A model generated the notes under the pieces. It ran no database searches and was not told the origin of the DNA. It saw only the letters and a list, made by a program, of their open reading frames with translations. A DNA stretch of 59,234 bases from Planctomycetota bacterium. Its GTDB lineage: Bacteria > Planctomycetota > J058. Shown in pieces: positions 8,288 to 14,400 of this stretch; positions within the stretch are counted from its first letter, which is position 1; the number at the start of each line of letters is the position of its first letter. Where the stretch lies: the NCBI GenBank assembly GCA_023954375.1, contig JAMLIC010000056.1:1-59234 (forward strand). The letters are read 5' to 3'. A program made the translations under genes and the position numbers.

Positions 8288-9004
8288 GTGGGGGACGAGG
8301 TCGGCGACGGCGGCGACGCGCCGCGGGTGCATCAACGCGCCGTCCGGGCGCTCGAGCGGGTGGGGATCGAGGACAACGCCTACGTCACGGCGCTCGAGCA
8401 GGGCGACCTGCCGCTCGACGCGTTCCGCGAGACGCAGGAGCAGTTCTACTTCGCCGTCGAGTTCTTCTCGCGCCCCATGGCCGCGCTCCTGGCCAAGCTC
8501 CCCGACCCGCACCAGCGGCTGGACATCCTCCGCAACGTGGTCGAGGAGCACGGCGACTTCTCCGGCGCCCGCTTCCACGCGACCACGTTCAAGCGCTTCC
8601 TCGTCTCGCTCGGCGCGGACCCCGCGCGCCTGCCCCAGCTCACGCTCTGGCCGGAGGTGCGCGCCTTCAACATGGTCCTCGTGACGGCCTGCGCCCACGA
8701 CGAGCTCGAGGTCGGCGTCGGCTGCATGGGCGTGATCGAGCACGCCTTCGCCGGCATCTCCGCGCGGATCGGCGCGGCCGTGGTCGCCCGCGGCTGGGTG
8801 CGCGAGGCCGACCTCGTCCACTACCGCCTGCACGCCGAGATCGACGACCGACACGCGGCCGAGTTCTATCGGGTGATCGAGCCCCGCTGGGACGATCCCG
8901 CGCGCCGCTACTACGTCGAGCAGGGGCTCGAGCTCGGCGCCTACATCTTCGACCGGCTGTACCGCGACCTGCACCGGCGGGCGGTGCGGCGGACGCTGGG
9001 GTAG
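8288..9004 (+). CDS. Heme-oxygenase-like (TENA/PqqC/HDO-type) enzyme
   Basis: This all-helical 238-residue protein has the spacing of the heme-oxygenase-like superfamily. QFYFAVEFFSRPMAALL is followed by RNVVEEHGDFSGARFHATTF and, near the C-terminus, YRLHAEIDDRHAAEFY. The Glu/His pairs could be ligands of a non-heme iron or diiron site, as in PqqC-like and iron-containing redox enzymes of this fold. The exact reaction cannot be told from sequence. The GTG start at 8288 has GGGAGG five bases upstream. It lies 63 bases after the ABC operon and may be co-transcribed with it, subject to the intervening hairpin. Confidence 0.8.
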   Translation: MGDEVGDGGDAPRVHQRAVRALERVGIEDNAYVTALEQGDLPLDAFRETQEQFYFAVEFFSRPMAALLAKLPDPHQRLDILRNVVEEHGDFSGARFHATTFKRFLVSLGADPARLPQLTLWPEVRAFNMVLVTACAHDELEVGVGCMGVIEHAFAGISARIGAAVVARGWVREADLVHYRLHAEIDDRHAAEFYRVIEPRWDDPARRYYVEQGLELGAYIFDRLYRDLHRRAVRRTLG

Positions 9005-9020
9005 GGGCGCCGCGCGCCCC
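9004..9020. terminator. Bidirectional hairpin between convergent genes
   Basis: GGGGCGC-cgc-GCGCCCC lies in the 58-base gap between the convergent stops at 9004 and 9063. There is no clear T-run on either side, so it may be a weak or Rho-assisted terminator. Confidence 0.4.
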
Positions 9021-9062
9021 TGCACTCCGCCGGCGCCGACGTCCGCGGCTCCCCTGCGCCGC

Positions 9063-9872
9063 TCATCTCTCGATCGCCATGATGTCCGTCTCGTCGGCGT
9101 CCTCGTCGACGTCGTCGAGCACCTCGGCCATCACGACCGTCACGTTGTCCGGCCCGCCGCGCCGGTTGGCCAGGTCGATCAGCGAGCGGACGGCCAGCCG
9201 CCGGTTGACCCCGGCGCGGCGGGTGAGCGTGAGGATCTCCTCGTCGGTCACGAGGTCGGTGAGCCCGTCCGAGCAGAGGACGAAGGCGTCGCCCGGGGCG
9301 ATGTCGTGCAGCGAGACGTCGGGCTCGACCGTGGAGCGGGTCCCCAGCGCCCGCGTCACGAACTTGCGCTTGCGCGCCGGCCGCGGGTCGGCCGGGTGCC
9401 GCTTCGCCTCGGCCATGACCACGTGGTCGTCCGTGAGGCGCTCGATCCGCTCGCCGCGCATGCGGTAGACGCGGCTGTCGCCCACGTGGCCCACGACGAC
9501 GAAGTCGGAGACGAACAGCGCCAGGGCGAGCGTCGTGCCCATGCGCGACTTCGGGCCGCCGGCGCTCGAGCCCGAGCCGCCGCGGCGGTGGATCGCCGCG
9601 TTGGCCCGCTCGGTCCACTCGACGACGAGCTCCGACGCCATGGCGCGCAGCTGCGAGTGCTTGCGCCCGGGCGCGCGCAGCGCCGCGGCGCCGCGCGCCG
9701 CCGAGTCGGCGAAGATGTCGACGGCGAGCCGGCTGGCGACCTCGCCGGCGTCGTGCCCGCCCATGCCGTCGCACACGACCCCGAGGCCCTCGTCATCGCT
9801 GACGAGGAACGAGTCCTCGTTGGTGGTGCGGCGGCGGCCGGTGTCGGAGCGGCCGAAGAAGCGGACTCGGAT
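9063..9872 (-). CDS. PP2C-family Ser/Thr protein phosphatase, no canonical start codon
   Basis: All PP2C motifs are present: an upstream RTTNED, CDGMGGHD, GTTLALALF, GHVGDSRVYR, LCSDGLTD and GGPDNVTVV. The product is probably a manganese/magnesium-dependent phosphatase of the bacterial Stp/RsbU type. The first ATG/GTG/TTG in frame is GTG 9776, but starting there would remove the essential RxxNED motif. Coding sequence clearly runs 32 codons further up, to about 9872, where the codon is ATC. Either a rare AUC start is used, or translation enters from the STAS gene by a -1 shift, or one base is wrong in the assembly. It follows the STAS gene closely and is probably in one operon with it. Confidence 0.8.
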   Translation of the reverse strand: MRVRFFGRSDTGRRRTTNEDSFLVSDDEGLGVVCDGMGGHDAGEVASRLAVDIFADSAARGAAALRAPGRKHSQLRAMASELVVEWTERANAAIHRRGGSGSSAGGPKSRMGTTLALALFVSDFVVVGHVGDSRVYRMRGERIERLTDDHVVMAEAKRHPADPRPARKRKFVTRALGTRSTVEPDVSLHDIAPGDAFVLCSDGLTDLVTDEEILTLTRRAGVNRRLAVRSLIDLANRRGGPDNVTVVMAEVLDDVDEDADETDIMAIER

Positions 9873-9886
9873 GGCTCCGCCCCGTC

Positions 9887-10249
9887 CTAGCCCTGCTGCG
9901 CCCCGGAGAAGGCGGCCGTGGCCGCCTCGACCGAGTCGAAGAACTTGAAGAAGACGAGGAGCCCGAGCATCTCGAACACGAGCTTCACCCGCGGGGCGAC
10001 GCGGACGAGGGCGATCCCCCCGCCCCGCTCGCGGAACGTCTCGGCGAACTTCACCAGGACGGCCAGCGCGGACGAGTTGACGTAGCGCGTCTCGCCCATG
10101 TCGAGGACGAGCCGGTCGACCCCCCGCCGCTGGAGCTCGTCGAGCCGCCCGCGGAGGATGCCCACCGTATCGAGGTCGATCTCGCCCTCGACCGCGAGCT
10201 GGGCCCAGCTCCCGCGCGTCTCGACCTCGTCGATCTTCAGGATCGCCAC
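9887..10249 (-). CDS. STAS-domain anti-sigma factor antagonist
   Basis: The 120-residue protein is a single STAS domain of SpoIIAA/RsbV type. Strand VEGEIDLDTVGILRGRL is followed by the phospho-acceptor region RYVNSSALAVLVKF, where Ser60 (or Ser59) would be the regulatory serine. The neighbouring PP2C phosphatase is the natural enzyme to dephosphorylate it, so the two form part of a partner-switching module. No anti-sigma kinase of the RsbW type is visible nearby. The GTG start at 10249 has AGGGGAGG directly upstream. The gene lies 24 bases after the TPR gene. Confidence 0.9.
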   Translation of the reverse strand: MAILKIDEVETRGSWAQLAVEGEIDLDTVGILRGRLDELQRRGVDRLVLDMGETRYVNSSALAVLVKFAETFRERGGGIALVRVAPRVKLVFEMLGLLVFFKFFDSVEAATAAFSGAQQG

Positions 10250-10273
10250 GTTCCTCCCCTTGCCTCGGTCAGC

Positions 10274-11224
10274 TCACGCCTCGAGGGCCTCGTCGCCCGT
10301 CTCCGCCCGGAGGGCCGCCGCGCGCTCGGCCTCGCGCTCCGCGAGCAGCGCCGAGATGCGCTCGACCACCGCCCGCGCCTCGTTCACCTTGGGGCCCGAG
10401 GCGTTGAGCCCGGTGTACTCGTCGAAGGCCCCGCGCGCCTGGCGCAGGTGCTCGAGCCCGCCGGCCTCGTCGCCGCGCTCGAGCAGCTCGTGGCCCCGCT
10501 TCCGCAGGGCCATCCCGAGGTTGTAGTAGCTGGTGGTCCACTCCTCGGTGCGCCGCTCGGGCTGGCGCTCGTTGAGCTCCACGGCCCGGCGGTACTCGCC
10601 GACGGCCTCCTCGGTGCGCCCCATGAGCGAGAGGACCACGCCGAGGTCGTTGTGCAGGACCGGCCGCTCCGGGTCGAGCTCGAGCGCCCGGCGCAGGCTC
10701 TTCACGGCGCGCCCGTAGGCCTTCTTGCCGATCTCCTCGCGCGCGGCGGCCTCGTGGCGGAAGCACTCCTCCTCGAGCTGGCGGCGCTTCGCCCGCGCCT
10801 CGAGCCCGCGGCTCTCCTCGTCGAGCCGGCGCTTGAGCCGCGGGCCGAGCCCGACGATCTGCTCCAGATCCTGCAGCGTGGGCAGCTTGAGCGAGCGGGC
10901 CAGCTTCACGTGCAGGAGCTGCATCCGGTCCTGCAGGTCGTCGGCCGCCTCGGCCGGGAGCCCCGCGCCCTCGCGCGTGGGCAGGAGGTCCATCACGGCC
11001 TCGAGCCGCTCGAGCTCGCCGTAGACCTCGTCGGTGAGGAACGCCAGGGCCGCGCGCAGGGTGCGGCGCACGTCCTGCAGCAGGTAGCGGGCGCGGACGC
11101 CGTCGTCCTCCTCGACGGCCTCGTCGAGGTCCATGAGCAGCGCGGCCACCTGCGTGTAGAGCTCGCAGCGCTTCTCGATGAGGATCCGACTCACCTGGTC
11201 CGCCGGGACGTCACGATCGGGCAC
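10274..11224 (-). CDS. TPR-repeat protein
   Basis: The 316-residue, largely helical protein has about three TPR units at roughly residues 160-275 (for example AVKSLRRALELDPERPVLHNDLG and AVGEYRRAVELNERQP). The N-terminal half is helical with charged residues. I chose GTG 11224 because GGGAGGC lies six bases upstream. A longer frame from 11272 has no ribosome site. The gene opens the TPR-STAS-PP2C operon and probably acts as the scaffold or sensor of that signalling module. It has no signal peptide and is therefore cytoplasmic. Confidence 0.8.
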   Translation of the reverse strand: MPDRDVPADQVSRILIEKRCELYTQVAALLMDLDEAVEEDDGVRARYLLQDVRRTLRAALAFLTDEVYGELERLEAVMDLLPTREGAGLPAEAADDLQDRMQLLHVKLARSLKLPTLQDLEQIVGLGPRLKRRLDEESRGLEARAKRRQLEEECFRHEAAAREEIGKKAYGRAVKSLRRALELDPERPVLHNDLGVVLSLMGRTEEAVGEYRRAVELNERQPERRTEEWTTSYYNLGMALRKRGHELLERGDEAGGLEHLRQARGAFDEYTGLNASGPKVNEARAVVERISALLAEREAERAAALRAETGDEALEA

Positions 11225-11324
11225 CAGGAGCCTCCCAGGCACCGGCGGTTCGGCGGGCCGCATGCGCGGCACGGCGCTGCCGGGGGGGCGCGGGTCACGG
11301 CGCGCCCCACCGCGCGGTGGCTGA

Positions 11325-11354
11325 AGGATAGCGGCAGGCTTCCCCGACTGTCAA
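11325..11354 (-). promoter_or_regulatory. Promoter of the TPR-STAS-PP2C operon
   Basis: On the minus strand TTGACA (11354-11349) is followed after 18 bases by TATCCT (11330-11325). The -35 overlaps the TGA of the upstream membrane-protein gene. The predicted transcription start, about 11318, falls in the 14-base palindrome CCACCGCGCGGTGG (11307-11320), which could be an operator. Confidence 0.6.
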
Positions 11355-12409
11355 GGCGAGCAGGGCGTGGAAGTCGTGGCGTCTCCGGACCTTCCTGGCT
11401 CGAACCCGGCCGGGACGACGACCTCGCTCCGGTGGGCCACGTAGAGGGCCGCCCCGATCAAGGCCAGGGCATAGAGGGTCAGCCGGTAGAGCAGCATGAT
11501 GGTCGTCCCGGCGGCGAAGTCGCCGTTCGACCAGGCGAACAGGTTGCCGAGGACGGTCTCCCCCACCCCGATGCCGCCCGGCGTCAGGGGCACGGCGTTC
11601 GAGAACAGGGCCACGGGGACGACGACGCAGTACTGCACGAAGTCGAGGCTCCGCTCGTCGGCCGCGTGCCCGAGGATGAACGCGAGGACCACCGCGGAGG
11701 CGTGCGAGAAGAGCGAGATCAGCAGGGCGAGGACCACCGTCCCGGGCCGCCGTCCGAGCCGGAGCATGGCGTGGTAAGCGCGTCGCAGGCCGTCGGTGAA
11801 GGGGAGCCGCGCGCGGAACGACTCGAACACGACCGTGCGCCGCCCGACCCCCAGCGACAGGACGAGCCCGGTGCCTGACAGCGCCAGGAGCACGGCGAGC
11901 ATCGTGAGCGCCGTGTTGCGCAGCTCGGGCCGGCCCAGCATGAAGTCGAGGTTGGCGACCGTGGCGATCGTCGACAGCGACACCAGCGCGGCCATGCCGA
12001 TGAGGCGGTCGACGAAGACCGTCGTCCAGGCCTCCTCGCGCTTCCCCGGGGCGAGGCGGCCGATGTAGTACATCTTCACCGCGTCGCCCGAGACGGCCCC
12101 CGGGATGACCATGTTCCAGAAGTGGCCGATCCAGGTGAGGCGCAGGGCGGCGCCCAGCGAGCAGGCGATCCCCTCGCTGCGCAGGAGCAGGAGCCACCGG
12201 GCGGCGCTCGTCGAGATGTTGAAGGCGCCCAGGGCCAGCGCCAGGGCGATGAGCTCCTTCTTGCGCAGCGCCCGCTCCAGCCGCTCCGGCTCGAGGTGCC
12301 CCTTCGAGACGAGCCAGGCGAGGAGGCCCACGGTCAGCCCCAGCTTGAGGACGGTCACGAGCCAGCGGCGCGCGCGGCGCGCCAGGCCCGGGGTGGCCGC
12401 GGCGCTCAT
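11351..12409 (-). CDS. Lysylphosphatidylglycerol synthase TM/AglD-type flippase-like membrane protein
   Basis: The 352-residue protein has about eight hydrophobic segments. It shows family signatures of the UPF0104/LPG-synthase transmembrane domain: an early RWLLLLRSEG, then WIGHFWNMVIPGAVSGDAVK and the C-terminal PLTPGGIGVGE. Members translocate or modify lipids or lipid-linked sugars in the inner membrane, but the substrate is not predictable. The ATG at 12409 overlaps the stop of the HEAT lipoprotein gene (ATGA), so the two are translationally coupled. The C-terminal tail after the last helix is short and polar. Confidence 0.88.
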   Translation of the reverse strand: MSAAATPGLARRARRWLVTVLKLGLTVGLLAWLVSKGHLEPERLERALRKKELIALALALGAFNISTSAARWLLLLRSEGIACSLGAALRLTWIGHFWNMVIPGAVSGDAVKMYYIGRLAPGKREEAWTTVFVDRLIGMAALVSLSTIATVANLDFMLGRPELRNTALTMLAVLLALSGTGLVLSLGVGRRTVVFESFRARLPFTDGLRRAYHAMLRLGRRPGTVVLALLISLFSHASAVVLAFILGHAADERSLDFVQYCVVVPVALFSNAVPLTPGGIGVGETVLGNLFAWSNGDFAAGTTIMLLYRLTLYALALIGAALYVAHRSEVVVPAGFEPGRSGDATTSTPCSP

Positions 12410-13155
12410 CGGGGGGTGACCTCGTCGAGCGGCGCCTCACCTTCGTCGTCCCAGTCCCCGTCGGCTGGCCCGTCGTAGGGCGGCGGCTCGTAGGGCGACG
12501 GCGCGTCGTCGACGTCCGGCTCGAGCGGCGCCGGCCTCGCCCCCGCCGCCCGCCGGTCCAGCCAGGCGCTCCAGGTGAGCGGGTCGAGGCCCAGGTCGGC
12601 GCCGTGGATCTGCCGCAGCGCGCGCCGGGCGTTGAGCCGCACGGCCCCCGCCTCGTCGCGCAGGGCGCGGATCAGGACGTCGCTCGTCCCCGGGGCGCGG
12701 TCGCGCAGGTCGCCCAGCTCGCGGGCCGCCGCCGCGCGCACCTCGGGGCTCGGGTCGCGCAGCGCGGCGCGCCGCAGCGCCTCGAGGGCGTCGGCCCCCC
12801 CCAGCTCGCCGAGGGCGGCCGCGGCCGCCGTCCGCACGAGGGGGCTCGGGTCCTGCTCGGGCCCGTCCACGAGCCGTGACGCGACGGGCGTCGCGAGGTC
12901 CACCAGGCGCAGCCGCTCGATCACGCGGTGGCCGGTCGTCCGGACGCTCACGTGAGGCTCGAGGCCGGGGTCGATCGCCCGCAGCGCGGCAGTTCGCACC
13001 GTCTCGGTCATCTCCCGCTCCCCAGGGCGCCTGGCCGCAGCATCGGCCATGCACGCGAGGCGCTCCCTACGCACGTCGGGATCCGGATCGGTCAGTCCGG
13101 CCGGGTCGGTGGAGCAACACCCGGCGATGAGGAGGACCAGGGCGGACGGAAACAC
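12406..13155 (-). CDS. HEAT-repeat lipoprotein
   Basis: With the GTG at 13155 as start, the 249-residue product has a short hydrophobic signal ending in the lipobox L-I-A-G-C. Residues about 25-190 form HEAT-type helical repeats (PLVRTAAAAALGELGG, PEVRAAAARELGDL, GAVRLNARRALRQI). The last 60 residues are acidic and Pro-rich. GGAGG lies seven bases before the GTG. It sits inside the 3' arm of the hairpin that follows tRNA-Asp, so tRNA termination and translation of this gene may be linked. A longer open frame runs through the tRNA gene and is not real. Probably an envelope scaffold working with the coupled membrane protein. Confidence 0.8.
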   Translation of the reverse strand: MFPSALVLLIAGCCSTDPAGLTDPDPDVRRERLACMADAAARRPGEREMTETVRTAALRAIDPGLEPHVSVRTTGHRVIERLRLVDLATPVASRLVDGPEQDPSPLVRTAAAAALGELGGADALEALRRAALRDPSPEVRAAAARELGDLRDRAPGTSDVLIRALRDEAGAVRLNARRALRQIHGADLGLDPLTWSAWLDRRAAGARPAPLEPDVDDAPSPYEPPPYDGPADGDWDDEGEAPLDEVTPR

Positions 13156-13183
13156 AAGAAGCCCTCCGCGAGCGGAAGGCTTC
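13151..13183 (-). terminator. Intrinsic terminator of tRNA-Asp, overlapping the SD and start of the HEAT gene
   Basis: On the minus strand GAAGCCTTCCGC-tc-GCGGAGGGCTTC forms a 12-bp stem with one G-T pair, followed by TTGTGTTT. The GGAGG of its 3' arm is also the Shine-Dalgarno sequence for the GTG at 13155. Confidence 0.8.
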
Positions 13184-13189
13184 TCGAGA

Positions 13190-13263
13190 CGAGGCCGACG
13201 GGACTCGAACCCGCAACCCCCGGATCGACAGTCCGGTACACTAACCAATTGTGCTACGGCCCC
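13190..13263 (-). tRNA. tRNA-Asp (anticodon GTC)
   Basis: Read on the minus strand, all tRNA parts are present: acceptor GGGGCCG pairing with CGGCCTC (one G-T pair), a D-loop region with TTGGTTAG, the anticodon stem CCGGA-CTGTCGA-TCCGG with anticodon GTC, and the T-arm GCGGGTTCGAGTCCCGT. The discriminator base is G, as expected for Asp. CCA is not encoded. The gene has a good promoter and a terminator. Confidence 0.97.
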
Positions 13264-13276
13264 TCAACGAGGCCGG

Positions 13277-13305
13277 ATCCTAAGCCGGGCGCGCGGCCGT
13301 GTCAA
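13277..13305 (-). promoter_or_regulatory. Promoter of tRNA-Asp
   Basis: TTGACA (13305-13300), then 17 bases, then TAGGAT (13282-13277) on the minus strand. The predicted start is about seven bases upstream of the mature tRNA 5' end. Confidence 0.75.
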
Positions 13306-13341
13306 GCGGCGCGTTCGATGTCGGCGGCGGCCAGCACGTGC

Positions 13342-13370
13342 TTGATTCGCCCCGGCGCACACGTTAGCGT
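13342..13370 (+). promoter_or_regulatory. Possible promoter of the lipoprotein at 13435
   Basis: TTGATT at 13342-13347 and TAGCGT at 13365-13370 are separated by 17 bases, on the strand and at the distance expected for the gene starting at 13435. The -10 match is weak. Confidence 0.35.
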
Positions 13371-13434
13371 GCCCCCGCTCGTGCCGGGCGCCTTTGACGC
13401 GCGAAGCGCCCCGGTGGAGCGCGCTGGAGGATCC

Positions 13435-14118
13435 ATGCGGAGGGCATCTCGCCTGGTCGGCTGCGGCCTCGCCCTGATGATGGGCGGGTGCACGTTCATG
13501 GAAGACCGGGTGCTCGACTTCGTCGACATCTTCGGCCTGAAGTTCGTCGCCGGCAAGGGGATGAAGTTCGGCATCGAGTTCGGCAACTCGTACATGGCGA
13601 CCGAGTACGAGGACTTCTTCTTCAGCCCGCTCCCGATGATCACGGGCCTCCGTCGGCACCTGCTGCCGCCGAACCTCATCTTCGGCTACTACGACTTCGA
13701 GAAGTACGGCTTCCAGAGCCGCGCGGCCGGGATCTGGCGCGACAAGGGCGTCGACCTGCTCGGCCCCGTCGACCGCAAGCTGCGCGTCGTGGCCGGCAAC
13801 GACTACCTGTTCGAGTCGGTGGACGAGTTCAACGAGTGGTACCGCCGCGCGCCCGAGCGGGCCAACACGGTGCCGCTCGACTACCGCCAGCCGCGCTACC
13901 ACTACATCACCGACATCCACATCTCGATGGCCTTCATCATCGGCTTCGAGATCGACTTCTCGCCCTGGCAGCTCGTCGACTTCTTCCTCGGCTGGTTCCA
14001 CATCGACATCGTCAAGGACGACCAGTGGAACCGCACGTTCGACGAGTTCGAGGACGTGCAGCCGGCGCCGGACGAGTTCCGCCGCCCCGACACGAAGCCC
14101 GAGTCGACCGGCATCTAG
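13435..14118 (+). CDS. Putative lipoprotein, function unknown
   Basis: The 227-residue product has a signal sequence ending M-M-G-G-C, so it is likely lipidated. The mature part is rich in aromatic residues (EDFFFSPLPM, FGYYDFEKYGF, QPRYHYITDIHISMAFIIGF). One or two hydrophobic stretches near the C-terminus suggest close membrane contact. The ATG at 13435 is preceded by GGAGG at good spacing. The longer open frame upstream crosses the tRNA gene and is ignored. It is monocistronic: a promoter-like site lies upstream and a strong hairpin follows. I do not recognise the family. Confidence 0.85.
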   Translation: MRRASRLVGCGLALMMGGCTFMEDRVLDFVDIFGLKFVAGKGMKFGIEFGNSYMATEYEDFFFSPLPMITGLRRHLLPPNLIFGYYDFEKYGFQSRAAGIWRDKGVDLLGPVDRKLRVVAGNDYLFESVDEFNEWYRRAPERANTVPLDYRQPRYHYITDIHISMAFIIGFEIDFSPWQLVDFFLGWFHIDIVKDDQWNRTFDEFEDVQPAPDEFRRPDTKPESTGI

Positions 14119-14138
14119 CCGGCGTCACGGACCTGCAA

Positions 14139-14172
14139 CACGGGCCCGCCGCGCGTGCGCGGCGGGCCCGTG
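14139..14172 (+). terminator. Strong 16-bp hairpin after the lipoprotein gene
   Basis: CACGGGCCCGCCGCGC pairs perfectly with its complement around a GT loop. It lies 20 bases after the stop at 14118. No T-tract follows. Confidence 0.6.
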
Positions 14173-14210
14173 CGCATGTACGAGGCTCCCCTCCCTCCCT
14201 CGATGACTCA

Positions 14211-14292
14211 CCACGGAGGCCACGGAGGACACGGAGGAGAGGGTTGGAGGTCGTCCTCACACTCTCCTCCGTGTCCTCCGTGTCCTCCGTGG
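14211..14292. repeat. Inverted repeat of tandem CACGGAGGA nonamers
   Basis: The left arm 14211-14241 holds three tandem copies of a CACGGAGG(A/C) unit. The right arm 14262-14292 is its reverse complement with one mismatch in 31 bases, and the loop is 20 bases. It could form a long hairpin or be a small dispersed element of the REP/MITE kind. It lies between a terminator and the promoter of the next gene and is unlike the surrounding sequence in base composition. Confidence 0.85.
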
Positions 14293-14348
14293 TTGAAGTA
14301 CCTCACCTCCCGGGCGCGTGAGCACCCCCGCGATCGACGCCAGCCCTC

Positions 14349-14354
14349 TATAAT
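14349..14354 (+). promoter_or_regulatory. -10 element (TATAAT) upstream of the PQQ-like/CBM9 gene
   Basis: A perfect TATAAT lies 46 bases before the ATG at 14401, in sequence that is otherwise almost free of A/T runs. No convincing -35 is visible. Confidence 0.5.
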
Positions 14355-14400
14355 CCCTCCGCGCGCCGGCCCCTCCGGGCCGCGCGCATCTGGAGGGCCC

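Noticed and set aside
13156..13248. N-terminal extension of the HEAT gene
   Set aside because: It translates the tRNA gene. A signal peptide and ribosome site place the start at 13155.
12928..13434. N-terminal extension of the lipoprotein gene at 13435
   Set aside because: It runs through tRNA-Asp and a terminator, while the lipobox signal peptide and GGAGG support the start at 13435.
14211..14292. CRISPR-like repeats
   Set aside because: The units are 9 bases, tandem without spacers, and arranged as an inverted repeat. No cas gene is present.
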